Source: Tritrichomonas musculus (lineage: Eukaryota; Parabasalia; Tritrichomonadida; Tritrichomonadidae). From it: a DNA stretch of 64,000 nucleotides. The notes under the pieces were generated by a model that saw only the letters and a program-made list of their open reading frames with translations, was not told the origin of the DNA and did not search any database. Below are positions 42,023-51,677 of the stretch, one piece after another (position 1 is the stretch's first letter; each line of letters opens with the position of its first letter). The translations under genes were made by a program, and so were the position numbers. The stretch covers positions 1,550,001-1,614,000 of the forward strand of contig JAPFFF010000008.1 of assembly GCA_039105265.1 (NCBI GenBank). The letters run 5' to 3'.

Positions 42023-42898
42023 ATGGATTTTGATTTACCTGAGGAATTGGCTGATTATCTTCCAAAACAACGTCAAGGCTTTCAATTGGTAAATCAACAC
42101 AAACCAGCAAAAGCAGCACCAAAAAAAGAACAAACTAAAGTCCCCACAAGTCCACCACCTAAAAAAACATCTACAAACCCGCCACATAAAAAAGCGCCTA
42201 CAAATCCGCCACCTAAAAAAGAATCTACAAACCCGCCACCTAAAAAAGAATCTACAAATCCACCTCCTAAAAAGGCAACAATAAACGGAATCAATACACG
42301 CACTGTTTCCAGAGGTGATAAAACGATTAAAACAGAAAGAATCAAAAATTCGAACGGTACAACAACGAAAGTCCAAACCGTATATCCAAATCGAAAAGGA
42401 AAAATACTTTCTAAAGTTCCAGAAAATAAATGGAAAGAAGTAAGAGCAGGACCACGCGAAGATACGTCAATAGTACGAACAAAAGAAGAAGAAATACATA
42501 TTTTTTTGAAATATACAAATGATTATCGTATCAAAAACACTTTAAACCCACTTGAATTGTCAGATGAATTATCTCAAATTGCTGACGTGCATAATACAGA
42601 TATGATGGAAGGTAAAACAAAAGTTGGTCATGAAGGTTTTAAAGATCGTGTTAATCAACTTTCAAAAAGATATTATCAAGCTTCAGAAAATTGTGCAATG
42701 TACGTTGGACCTCGTGAACATCTTGTAACTCTATTCGAGAACCTTTGCAGATCACCGGTTCACAATCAAAACCTTCTTGGAAATTTTGATACAATTGGAA
42801 TCGCTCTCGGCAAAAATACAGAAAATATGTGGTACGTAACTCAATTTTTCGTTCGTTTTAATAAAGAAAAGGAAAGTAAAGCTCAAGATGACGAATAA
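42023..42898 (+). CDS. CAP/SCP-domain protein with NPPPKK repeats
   Basis: 291 residues from the ATG at 42023; the upstream in-frame ATG at 41891 would add an AT-rich leader. Residues 25-95 are Lys/Pro-rich with repeated (T/S)NPPPKK units. Residues about 150-285 are a CAP domain: FLKYTNDYRIKNTLNPLELS with the first helix, LSQIADVHNTDMMEG, KVGHEGFKDR with the His, ASENCAMYVG and the final VTQFFVRF strand. No signal peptide is visible, unlike most CAP proteins, so it may be intracellular or use another route. The GHEGF and ENC motifs are well kept. Looks intact. Confidence 0.85.
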   Translation: MDFDLPEELADYLPKQRQGFQLVNQHKPAKAAPKKEQTKVPTSPPPKKTSTNPPHKKAPTNPPPKKESTNPPPKKESTNPPPKKATINGINTRTVSRGDKTIKTERIKNSNGTTTKVQTVYPNRKGKILSKVPENKWKEVRAGPREDTSIVRTKEEEIHIFLKYTNDYRIKNTLNPLELSDELSQIADVHNTDMMEGKTKVGHEGFKDRVNQLSKRYYQASENCAMYVGPREHLVTLFENLCRSPVHNQNLLGNFDTIGIALGKNTENMWYVTQFFVRFNKEKESKAQDDE

Positions 42899-43503
42899 AT
42901 TTTCGATTTGTATAAAAATAATTAGAAACTAATTTTATTTTTTTTTTCAATAAATTCAGTGTATATTAACAAAAATTTGTTTATTTTTTTGACAGAGCAT
43001 TTGATTGGAACTGTTAGAAAAAGTTTGATTTCTGGTGGAAAATGTTTTCAATGTCGACTCATAATCCATGAAACAACAATTGTTCTTTTACTTTTGTTAT
43101 TTTGATATTTTATATTTTGTCTTATATTCAAGGAAATTTATATATTAGATAATAAATTTTTTATTCCAAAATAATCAGCTGATTTGTTGATTTTTTTAAA
43201 TGGATATTATTGAAATGAAATCGTGGCTTTTGTGGTTTTCTTTGTTTTCTTTCTCATGCACAAGGATGATTTTATATGCCTTCATTGAATTTTTTTTTCT
43301 CAATCTAGTTGAACATTCAAATTTAATAAACTTTGAGAATTATTAATAACTTGAAAGTGATTAATTTTAATATAAATATAAAATTAATGAATATAGGCAA
43401 TTGAAAAAAATTCTTTTATTATAAAAAGGATCATTTCTATCAAAAAAGATCACACATCAATTATTCCAGAGAAAAAGTCCTTCCAAACAGCTCAAATTAT
43501 CAT
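42899..43503. other. Intergenic AT-rich
   Basis: Downstream regions of two convergent genes; no further feature seen. Confidence 0.5.
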
Positions 43504-45337
43504 TTATTTTTTCTTTCCAAGTTTTTCGTATCTCAAACTTTCTTCTTTATTTTTTGGCACACCTTCAGCGCCCTTTTTCAGTATTTTCGCGTACATAATT
43601 TGTGCGTCAGGCAAGCCTTTATCAGCAGCTTTTTTAATCAAATCTGCGCCCTTTTTCTGGTTCTTTTTGAGCCCATACATTCCCTTGAATAAAAAGTTTC
43701 CCAATTTGAACATTGCATGCATATCGCCCAATCTTGAAGCTGTTTTTATATATCTGACAGCGAGATTGGGATCCTTTTTCATTCCGATTCCTTCTTCAGC
43801 TCTCAATCCGATTTTTACCATTGAAGAAAGGTCGCCTGAATCGGCGGCCATTTTGTAATACTTGGTTGCCAATGATTCATCTTTCTTCAACGAGAAATCA
43901 GAATCATTTGAAGGCTTCACTCCAACTTCATACATTCGAGCAACCATGATGGCAGACATTGCATGGCCTTTTTCAGCTGCTTTCTTTGAGTATTTAAAGC
44001 CTTCTTTTTTATCAGCTGGCCAAATATATTTTTCATTAGATGTGACTGTTTTTAAATCAATTCCTGGTGGATACATTTCAAGGCCTCTTTGGTCATAAAA
44101 ACCCATATAAAATAATGAAAGCGGATGTCCTTCATCAGCCGCTAATTTTATGTAATGTCGACTTTCTTTCAAATTAAGTTCAAAGCCATCTGAACCGTCA
44201 AAGTAATGCATACCTAGGAAATAATAAGCATCAACACTCTTGTATTGTGCAGCCTCTCTAATAATTTCTATGGATCGGGGAATGTTTTGCTTAACAGAGT
44301 TGGCTCCAGTGTAAAGGAGGATTCCGTATTCAAAAAGTTCTTTTGGGTTTCCTTTTTTCGCTTTTTGTAATGATAATTGATACATATCAATTTGGGTATC
44401 TTTGGCAATATTGTATGATTGAGCATTATGTGGTAAATCTTTATTAAACGGCATCTCATTTTCTTCTTCTTCCTCTTCTTCTTCTTTTTTATTATATAAT
44501 ATTTGATTAACATCAATGTGAACATCATCATTCATAATTAGGTTATCTATTTCATTGTTATCTTGTATTACATTTTCTTCTTCTTTTTCTTCAATTTTTT
44601 GAGGAATATCAGTATTATTATTATTATCATTATCGATATTATCTTGATTATTTGTTTCTTCTGTAATTTTTTGCGGTGTTAATTCTTCAATTCTTTGTTG
44701 TTGCGTAAATTCCTCATTTGTCTTGGTTGATTTTTGTTTTTTATCTTTTGGAATTAATGGTTGCTTTTTGCTTGGAGAGAAAGTTTTGGCACGAAGTTTT
44801 TTATTTTCTTTATCAAAGTTTGGATTAACTCGCCTTGCATATTCAGTAAAAGCTCCAACATCGACATCATGAGGTAACATATTTGGTATCAATTTTAAAA
44901 TATCGGCGAATGAGGGACGAGAAGCAGAAGATCCAACCCAACACTGAGTAATTAAATCAAAAAGGCCTTGGCCATATTGAAAATCGAATTCATTTAAAGG
45001 TAATCTTTGTCCTTGTATAACTCTTGAAAACAATTGAAATTCATTTCTAACTAGAGGAAGATCATATTTATACAGTATCTGATATAAAATTATAGCATAT
45101 GCATATACATCAATTTTTTCATCATATGGATCATCACTTAGCAATTCAGGAGCCATATAATAAGGAGTTCCAATACAATTAGTTAGGACTTTATTTCCTT
45201 CATTAGAAAACCTGCTTAATCCAAAATCACTGATTCTTATTTCATAATTTTCATCAAGTAAAATATTTGACGGTTTTAAATCGCGATGAATGGCTTTTAA
45301 CGAATGCATATAAGCCATGCCAGCTGCTATTCCATAC
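43504..45337 (-). CDS. Kinase-Sel1 protein, C-terminal part (gene split by element C)
   Basis: The kinase C-lobe comes first, directly at the insertion: HRDLKPSN, DFGLSR, GTPYYMAPELL, DVYAYAIILYQILY and a final W-RPSF motif, all typical of trichomonad TKL-like kinases. An Asn/Glu/Gln-rich linker of about 160 residues follows, then about seven Sel1 repeats to the C-terminus (KYYKMAADSGDLSSMVKIG type). The catalytic residues visible here are intact. The gene begins at 51677 on the far side of element C; the two parts are collinear across the AATGC duplication, where the frame reads MK-AL-YGIAAGM. It is disrupted in this genome copy, apparently recently. Confidence 0.9.
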
Positions 45338-45342
45338 AATGC
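45338..45342. repeat. Target-site duplication of element C
   Basis: AATGC at 45338-45342 and 51286-51290 directly flank the TIRs; both copies lie in kinase coding sequence. Confidence 0.9.
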
Positions 45343-45518
45343 AGTAGTATATATAAATGGCGTGATTATTTAACGTCCCTTCGGTCCGTCAAATAATCCC
45401 TCCATTTACGCCCTATTCAAGCCTATAAATGGTCTAAAATTGGTTGTTTTACAGCTTGTAGAAGACCCCTAGTTGATGAACTTTTCGGCCTCAAAATATG
45501 CCTAATATTGGTTGTTTT
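45343..45518 (+). repeat. Left TIR of element C
   Basis: Identical over 176 bp to the inverse of 51110-51285. Near 45371-45405 it holds an imperfect palindrome (ATTATTTAACG, CCTTCGG, AAATAAT). Further weaker identity continues to about 45558. Confidence 0.95.
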
Positions 45519-45603
45519 GAAGTTGTTGAGACAAAAAAATTATATAAAAAATAGCTTAAAAACCTATGATTAAAATTTATTTATATTTAAAATCTGATAA
45601 AGA

Positions 45604-48600
45604 ATGTCGGCTGTCTCAGTAGATGGATTAAAAACTTTTATGCAAACGAATTGTTCTGTACTAGCAAATAATGAAATAGTAAATTGGATTGATGCTTTTA
45701 CTTCAGAAGAGGACCGTGAATATGCCTGCAGACTCTTAATAGAAACAGCAACAATAAGTACTTGGGAAACATACAACTTTCAGGAAAATAAATCTAATAT
45801 TGAATTTCATATTGATGCTGCTGATAATTTAGACAATGTGATTAAAACTATACAAGAAGCAAGATATAAAATATTAGGTTTAGATTATCCTGCAAAATAT
45901 GCAGACCTTATCGACCAAGTTGGTTGGACAGAAGATGAAGCAAGATATTATTTCCGTATTTGGAAGAAAGCATACCAATCTCCCCTGTGTTTTGAAGAAA
46001 AGTTGAATGAATACATGAAGCCAGAAAATTGTATTTTTTCAGCAAGGAGAGCTCATTATGTTATATATTATAAGATGGTTGATGATTTTTTGAAAGAAGT
46101 CAAAGGTTGTGAAATTGCAGATTGGCAGACTAAAACAGAGTCTAATCAGGCAATTAATTTATTCAATAACGTCAAAGGAGACCTAATTATTATTCAAGCT
46201 TCTGATTTTCTTCCAATTCTCTGGGATTTCACATTTGACGGTGATTCTCAAACACAAGAAACTCAAGCAGCAACCTTTTGGAGTTACGTTAATGGTGAAA
46301 AAAAGAATGATAATTTTTTAACGAAAGAGAACGGTGAAGCAATATTAAAGAAAAGTCTGCCTATTTTATTAGTTTCTTATGCTGTTTTGGTTCTTCAATC
46401 ACATGGTCAAAGGTTAACAGGATATAATTTAGCTAGAGAATATGCTTCTGCCAATAATCCTTTTGTACAATTACAGGTCATAGAAAGATTAAAGCACTTA
46501 GAATGGCATAAATGCGTTGTTGGTAATGAGATGATAAAAGAACAAGCTATTAAATTATATGATGATGCAGGATATTATGCAAATCAGCATATCGACCAAA
46601 TAAATTTTGAACAATTTAAGCAAGATTGGGATGCTTATTTAGCCAGTCAACAACGCATTTATGCGGAAAGAGAAATAGATAATATAATATCAATATTTGA
46701 TGGAGCTCAAGATATTGGACAGTATATGGCAGAACAATATAAGAAAATATATTTATCAACAGAGAATGGTATTCTAGAAGCAAAAGCAGGAATAGAAAAG
46801 AGAATCAAAGATGCTGCTGCTCTTATGGTTCAAAATTGGCAGGTTATCAAAGCTGAAAAAGAAAAAGTTGTTAAAGTAGATGTTAATTTTCAAAGAGATA
46901 TTACAAAAGATAAAAACATTAGAAGTTTAATCAAAGAATGGCTCGGTAGAGATTTCCCAAAACATCAGGAAGAAGATGTTCAGAAAAAATATGATGAATA
47001 TTCTCAATTACCTCAAGATCAAGCAATACAAAAAATAAATGTCGATGCTGCAAAATCAGAGGCTGCTTGGAAACAATTATATGATGAATGGATAAATATA
47101 TTTAAGACAAAGATAATTGTAGATATGCCTCCTGGCCTCTTTAAGTATAATAATAACGATGAAAATAATGATGAAAATCAGGAAGAAATTGAAAAACATA
47201 ATAAGGCTATAAATGACTCAATTGATAATGGCTTAGATGGAAAATATATAGCTTTGAAGAATGAAAACAAAGGAGATGCAGACGCAGCTTTAAAACAATT
47301 AAGAGAGGAAATAGAAAACGAATTACCAAAACTAAAACAATTATCAATACCAAAAAATGATTTGATTGAAACATGCAGACCTTTTGAATATTTTGTATTC
47401 GTTGTGCAAAAACATTTCGATTTCAAGAAAATAGTCAGTGAATATGTAGAGAAAGTTTATCCAAAAACTATGGAAATAATCAAATATCAGCCAGGATATT
47501 ATCAAACAAATCGTGCTAAAATTGATTTGTTGAATGACCCAGAATGTAATTATGATGGCGTTATCAAAATGTTGGATGAAGAATTAGCCAAATTTGCTGC
47601 CCGAAAAGAGAAATGGTCAAAAGATCCGAATATACAAGCTTTGGTCAAAAGATATCCTGGGATTGCTACTTGGGAAGATATAGCTGGTCATTGTAAGAAA
47701 GATAAGGAAATAAAGCTGTATTTGCAGATAAAACAATCATATTTACAAAGTCGTGGAAATCCTGATCCAGAAAGTACTGGGTTTGTTTTTATATTCAACA
47801 ATGATTTTCATCATAAGTTTGTTGAAGAAGATATATCTCGGTGGTATAAAAAAAGTTTTGATTCATCAAACCTTCCGGAAGAAATTGAACTCCCAGAAGA
47901 GATAGCAAGCACAACAAATCAATATTATCAAGATATTACCGACCCTTTAGACTTAAAGAATTATATAGAAGTTGAGACGGTCTTCCGAGACTATAAAAAA
48001 TTTGATAAAACAGCTAGAAAATGTAAAACTTTTGAAGAATATATTATCAAAAAAGGAGACCCTTCACGTTATTCGTCTGAAAAGAGTTGTTTCCTTGCTA
48101 ATATCAAAAAATTTACAGAATATTTTCTTCAAAAGATAGAAGGTTGGAAGCAAGAAGACCAAGGCCTAAAAAGTGATCTATGGACTGATAAAAATAATAA
48201 AACTTGGGATATTACAAAAGCTATTGGGTTATGGGATAGTATTTTTGAAGATCAACAATTAGGAGACCCTCAGAATGCTCTTGCCTTCTTTCATGAAAGA
48301 GGTATTTCAGTACAAGAAGGTATTAAATATCTTGTTGAAACAGCATCATTACAAAATAAGACAAAAGAAATAAATGGGGAATTCTTAAAGGCTATAGAAA
48401 GTTGGGGCCCTCCTGAAATTATGCAAAAAGTAATCATAGATAATTATACTGATTTTGCAAACAAATTAGGAGGAGCTCAACAAGCAATGACTTTTTTGAA
48501 GAAGTTAGTCAACCCAGCAAAAGAATATTTAATATACCACAATGATTTGAAATTACAAACTTTTATGGATAAAGTTAAGACTTCAGGAGATGATTATTAT

Positions 48601-49623
48601 GTAGGAGAAGCTATTCTCGCACAAATTAAACAAGAAAATTTGAAAGCAAATGGAGAAGTCAACGATTTTAAAAGAGATAATGATTTAGTACTTGAACAGT
48701 GTTTAGGCATATACAATAATATTGCTCCAAAACAAAAATGGGACAAAATAAAGGAATATCCAGTACTTGATATATATAGAAAATATAATGGCGATACACA
48801 AAAAATGAAAATCGAATTAAATTGTAGATTATATAATTTATATGCTAATAGTATCGACTATAAAGGTGGAGCAAAGCCTTTGGTAGAAGCAGAAGTAGAC
48901 CAATATGCAAATGCTTCAAATGGATTAGAAAAAATCGTAGAAAAAATACAGATTCTCACCTCAGGACATATGAATCAGAAGGCATGGAAAGAAGATTCCG
49001 ATTGTCTGGCGTTTCAAGAGTTTTTAAAAACTATAGGTATGTATACAACACAGCAAGAAATTAATAAGATAGATAATCAATTTGCTTTCTTGGGTGAAGA
49101 TGATAGGTATACAGCCATGACTAATTTTCTAAATAAAAAATATTATAAATGGTCAGGAGGAAAACAATATACATATCCCTCAGGAATGACTAATAAATCA
49201 GAAAAATTTAATGCATTATTGACCGATACAATAAGATTGCGTAAATCATACAAATCCAAAAAAGGAAATCAGGACTTATATGGTATGTGGCAGACTTTGA
49301 AAGATCATATTCCAGAAAAAGATTTTGGTAAATTTGCAGAGTCTTATCCAAATGATGATGATGCAATAAGATATCTAGAAAGAGTAAATTTAGAGCTTCA
49401 ATTTCGTCAGTTGTTTCGTCAACAAAGTATTGACTATCCTACTGAAATAAAAACTGATGCTCAAAAAATTGATTATTTAAATGAATACTTATCTGGTTAT
49501 CAGCAAGTTGATTTGGCATATTTAGGAACGAATGAATTTTGGAAGCCTTGGACGGACTATTTAGCTACCGGCAGAAGTCAATGGAAGAGCGTATATGAGT
49601 TTGTTTATGTTGAAAATGGCTGA
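45604..49623 (+). CDS. 1339-residue protein of element C, unrecognised
   Basis: A long, soluble, mostly alpha-helical protein rich in Lys, Glu, Gln, Tyr and Trp, without signal peptide or membrane segment. I searched by eye for polymerase, integrase, helicase, jelly-roll and zinc-finger motifs and saw none. A charged, Asn/Glu-rich linker (NNNDENNDENQEE) near residue 520 may separate two halves. Segments such as KKYDEY, AWKQLYDEW and FLKTIGMYTTQQEI recur in style, hinting at a repeated helical fold. The ATG at 45604 follows the TIR region by about 50 bp. It could be a replication, terminal or packaging-related protein, but nothing shows this. Confidence 0.85.
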   Translation: MSAVSVDGLKTFMQTNCSVLANNEIVNWIDAFTSEEDREYACRLLIETATISTWETYNFQENKSNIEFHIDAADNLDNVIKTIQEARYKILGLDYPAKYADLIDQVGWTEDEARYYFRIWKKAYQSPLCFEEKLNEYMKPENCIFSARRAHYVIYYKMVDDFLKEVKGCEIADWQTKTESNQAINLFNNVKGDLIIIQASDFLPILWDFTFDGDSQTQETQAATFWSYVNGEKKNDNFLTKENGEAILKKSLPILLVSYAVLVLQSHGQRLTGYNLAREYASANNPFVQLQVIERLKHLEWHKCVVGNEMIKEQAIKLYDDAGYYANQHIDQINFEQFKQDWDAYLASQQRIYAEREIDNIISIFDGAQDIGQYMAEQYKKIYLSTENGILEAKAGIEKRIKDAAALMVQNWQVIKAEKEKVVKVDVNFQRDITKDKNIRSLIKEWLGRDFPKHQEEDVQKKYDEYSQLPQDQAIQKINVDAAKSEAAWKQLYDEWINIFKTKIIVDMPPGLFKYNNNDENNDENQEEIEKHNKAINDSIDNGLDGKYIALKNENKGDADAALKQLREEIENELPKLKQLSIPKNDLIETCRPFEYFVFVVQKHFDFKKIVSEYVEKVYPKTMEIIKYQPGYYQTNRAKIDLLNDPECNYDGVIKMLDEELAKFAARKEKWSKDPNIQALVKRYPGIATWEDIAGHCKKDKEIKLYLQIKQSYLQSRGNPDPESTGFVFIFNNDFHHKFVEEDISRWYKKSFDSSNLPEEIELPEEIASTTNQYYQDITDPLDLKNYIEVETVFRDYKKFDKTARKCKTFEEYIIKKGDPSRYSSEKSCFLANIKKFTEYFLQKIEGWKQEDQGLKSDLWTDKNNKTWDITKAIGLWDSIFEDQQLGDPQNALAFFHERGISVQEGIKYLVETASLQNKTKEINGEFLKAIESWGPPEIMQKVIIDNYTDFANKLGGAQQAMTFLKKLVNPAKEYLIYHNDLKLQTFMDKVKTSGDDYYVGEAILAQIKQENLKANGEVNDFKRDNDLVLEQCLGIYNNIAPKQKWDKIKEYPVLDIYRKYNGDTQKMKIELNCRLYNLYANSIDYKGGAKPLVEAEVDQYANASNGLEKIVEKIQILTSGHMNQKAWKEDSDCLAFQEFLKTIGMYTTQQEINKIDNQFAFLGEDDRYTAMTNFLNKKYYKWSGGKQYTYPSGMTNKSEKFNALLTDTIRLRKSYKSKKGNQDLYGMWQTLKDHIPEKDFGKFAESYPNDDDAIRYLERVNLELQFRQLFRQQSIDYPTEIKTDAQKIDYLNEYLSGYQQVDLAYLGTNEFWKPWTDYLATGRSQWKSVYEFVYVENG

Positions 49624-49668
49624 CAATGTTTAGCTAAAGACCACAATATTAAACATAGAATCTTAATT

Positions 49669-51018
49669 TTGAAACCTATATTTTGGGAAGCATTAAGGAA
49701 ATGCGGAAAGAAATTTACATTAAAGGATATGCAAGATATTGACTCAAGATTAACTACCTATAAGGACTTAAAAGACTGGTATTATGATATTTTATTCCCT
49801 ATAACTACTCATTCAAGCAGCAAACTTGGAGAAAATAACGGTCTTCATTATATACTTTGCTTGATAAGTCTACAAAATAAAGAAATTATAATTCATGATT
49901 CAATGAAAGGTCATAAAGATATTGAAGCCGAAAAAACAGTCCTTAAGATGATAGAGAAATTACATACTACAAAGAATGGTTGGGTAATAACTCATGCTCA
50001 AGGACCGTATCAAAATAATGGGTCTGACTGTGGAGTTTTCACTCTTCGTCATTGTCAATATTATATTCTACAAGAAAATCAGGAGTTCTATTCAAGCGAA
50101 ATACCAGCATATAGAGAAAAAATATTAAAGGATTTGATGCCATATTTTAAAGAAACAGCTAAATCATCAAGCAAAACATCAGCTCATGAATCAGACGTAG
50201 AAGAAGTTTCAGCATTTGCATCAAAGAAGACATCTCGCAAAAATTCTGCTAAGACTTCATCAAAAACATCTCGTAAAAGTTCCCCTTCACAAGAGGTTTA
50301 CGGACCTCTTTATAATCCATTCCATGATTCAAAATTACCAGATAATTATTATCCTGTAGAATATAACCAAAACGTAAAGCCGATACCAAAAAAAGTAGGA
50401 GATGATGAATATTATTCTCTTAATATGAATAATACAATCGAAGAAATGGTTATTAATGACTATTTTCAGCTCCTACAAAAGCAAGGCAAACAGGTTAAAA
50501 AAGCTGGAAAAATACTTATTTTGGCTCCAAATTTATACTATCTCCTAGCTACAAGAAAGCAATGTCCAATATATCCGAAGTTAAATGCAAAAGAAATTAT
50601 GGATTTAATAATGAAAGAGGCTTGTCCTCAAAAGTTTAATAAATATGACGAAATATATTGGCCTTGCGAGTTGGCAGGACATTGGGTATTGATAGTTATT
50701 CGATATAAGACGGGCGCTATAGAGTTATATGATTCTATGAATGACGGATATGAATATCCTGAATTAGAGCAAAATATTAAGGCTTTCATTACTCATCAAG
50801 GACTCAAAAAGAAACTAGAATATTACTATGTGGAGTGTCCACAACAAGATAATGATTATGATTGTGGTGTATTTGTTATGGAGGCTGGAAGAACTCTATT
50901 ACATGAAGGTAAGGGAGACTTTGAACAGCGCAACGCTAGCGAAATCAGAATGAGAATCAAAAAAGAACTAAAGGAAAAGAAGTTAGTAAATGGCTTTAAA
51001 TATACAAAATTTGATTAA
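49669..51018 (+). CDS. Tandem Ulp1/adenain-type (clan CE) cysteine protease
   Basis: About 449 residues with two peptidase C48-like domains. Domain 1 has LHYILCLI (His), IIHDSMKG (Asp), THAQGPYQ (Gln region) and GSDCGVFTLRH (Cys). Domain 2 has GHWVLIVIRY (His), ELYDSMNDG (Asp), CPQQ (Gln) and DYDCGVFVMEA (Cys). They are separated by a Ser/Lys-rich linker with SSKTS(A/R)-type repeats (about residues 165-205). Both triads look complete. Such enzymes remove SUMO-like tags or, in adenoviruses and Polintons, mature virion proteins. It lies close behind the 1339-residue gene and ends at the right TIR. Start not certain; I give the open extent. Confidence 0.85.
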   Translation: MKPIFWEALRKCGKKFTLKDMQDIDSRLTTYKDLKDWYYDILFPITTHSSSKLGENNGLHYILCLISLQNKEIIIHDSMKGHKDIEAEKTVLKMIEKLHTTKNGWVITHAQGPYQNNGSDCGVFTLRHCQYYILQENQEFYSSEIPAYREKILKDLMPYFKETAKSSSKTSAHESDVEEVSAFASKKTSRKNSAKTSSKTSRKSSPSQEVYGPLYNPFHDSKLPDNYYPVEYNQNVKPIPKKVGDDEYYSLNMNNTIEEMVINDYFQLLQKQGKQVKKAGKILILAPNLYYLLATRKQCPIYPKLNAKEIMDLIMKEACPQKFNKYDEIYWPCELAGHWVLIVIRYKTGAIELYDSMNDGYEYPELEQNIKAFITHQGLKKKLEYYYVECPQQDNDYDCGVFVMEAGRTLLHEGKGDFEQRNASEIRMRIKKELKEKKLVNGFKYTKFD

Positions 51019-51022
51019 AAAA

Positions 51023-51285
51023 GTTTATATAATTTTTTTGTAAAACAACTTCAAAACAACCAATTTTAGGCTTGAAAAGTTCATCAACTAGGGGTCTTCT
51101 ACAAGCTGTAAAACAACCAATATTAGGCATATTTTGAGGCCGAAAAGTTCATCAACTAGGGGTCTTCTACAAGCTGTAAAACAACCAATTTTAGACCATT
51201 TATAGGCTTGAATAGGGCGTAAATGGAGGGATTATTTGACGGACCGAAGGGACGTTAAATAATCACGCCATTTATATATACTACT
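51023..51285 (-). repeat. Right TIR of element C, with an extra internal unit
   Basis: The outer 176 bp match the left TIR. The inner part holds a second copy of a roughly 75-bp unit (AGTTCATCAACTAGGGGTCT, then CTACAAGCTGTAAAACAACC) that occurs once on the left, so the TIR is longer here. It begins 5 bp after the stop of the protease gene. Confidence 0.9.
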
Positions 51286-51290
51286 AATGC

Positions 51291-51677
51291 TTTCATTTTT
51301 GCAGTAATATCCCATTTTTGATTCTTTGTCTTTTTCATTGCGTCTTCGAGGCTGTTATTGCATAAATATGGCATTAAAAGGCTTATTTCGGCGCTATCTT
51401 CATCACTCTCGTCAATATCAGTAGCAAATAAAGCAATCAAGCAAGGATGGTGTAATCTGTTCATAATATCTATTTCTCTAATAACATTTATATCTAAATT
51501 GTTTGAAAATAAAGTTTTAATTACAACTTTTTTTTCAGTATTTCTATCTTTGCATAATTTAGCACACCCATAGTTCCCTCGGCCAATTTCTTGGATGAAT
51601 TGGTAATCAGCTGTGTCAAAGGTTGGGAAATTTGAAGATTTAAATAAAGCTATAGTTTCTTCAATACTATCTCCCAT
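51291..51677 (-). CDS. Kinase-Sel1 protein, N-terminal part (gene split by element C)
   Basis: 129 codons from the ATG at 51677 to the insertion of element C. It holds the kinase N-lobe: IGRGNYGCAKL glycine loop near 31-41, VVIKTLF with the catalytic Lys near 51, IREIDIMNRLHHP (alphaC Glu) and LLMPYLCNNSLEDAM. The rest of the kinase and the Sel1 repeats are at 45337-43504. The fit of the frame across the duplicated AATGC supports a single host gene before insertion. Upstream lies AT-rich DNA. Confidence 0.9.

Larger units (their letters stand above)
45343..51285. mobile_element. Element C: protease-bearing element with AGTAGT ends
   Basis: 5943 bp, bounded by TIRs with 176 identical bases that start AGTAGTATATATAAATGG, and flanked by AATGC on both sides (45338-45342, 51286-51290). 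It contains two long plus-strand genes, one unrecognised (1339 residues) and one with two Ulp1/adenain-type protease domains. I see no integrase, polymerase, ATPase or capsid. The end sequence and the 5-bp duplication match those of element A, so it may be moved by a Polinton integrase. The insertion splits a kinase gene and looks young. I do not know a described family with this content. Confidence 0.9.

Noticed and set aside
45604-49623. 1339-residue protein as a polymerase or MULE transposase
   Set aside because: I saw neither SLYPS/DTDS polymerase motifs nor a convincing DDE or zinc-finger arrangement; a 5-bp duplication also does not fit the usual 8-9 bp of MULEs.
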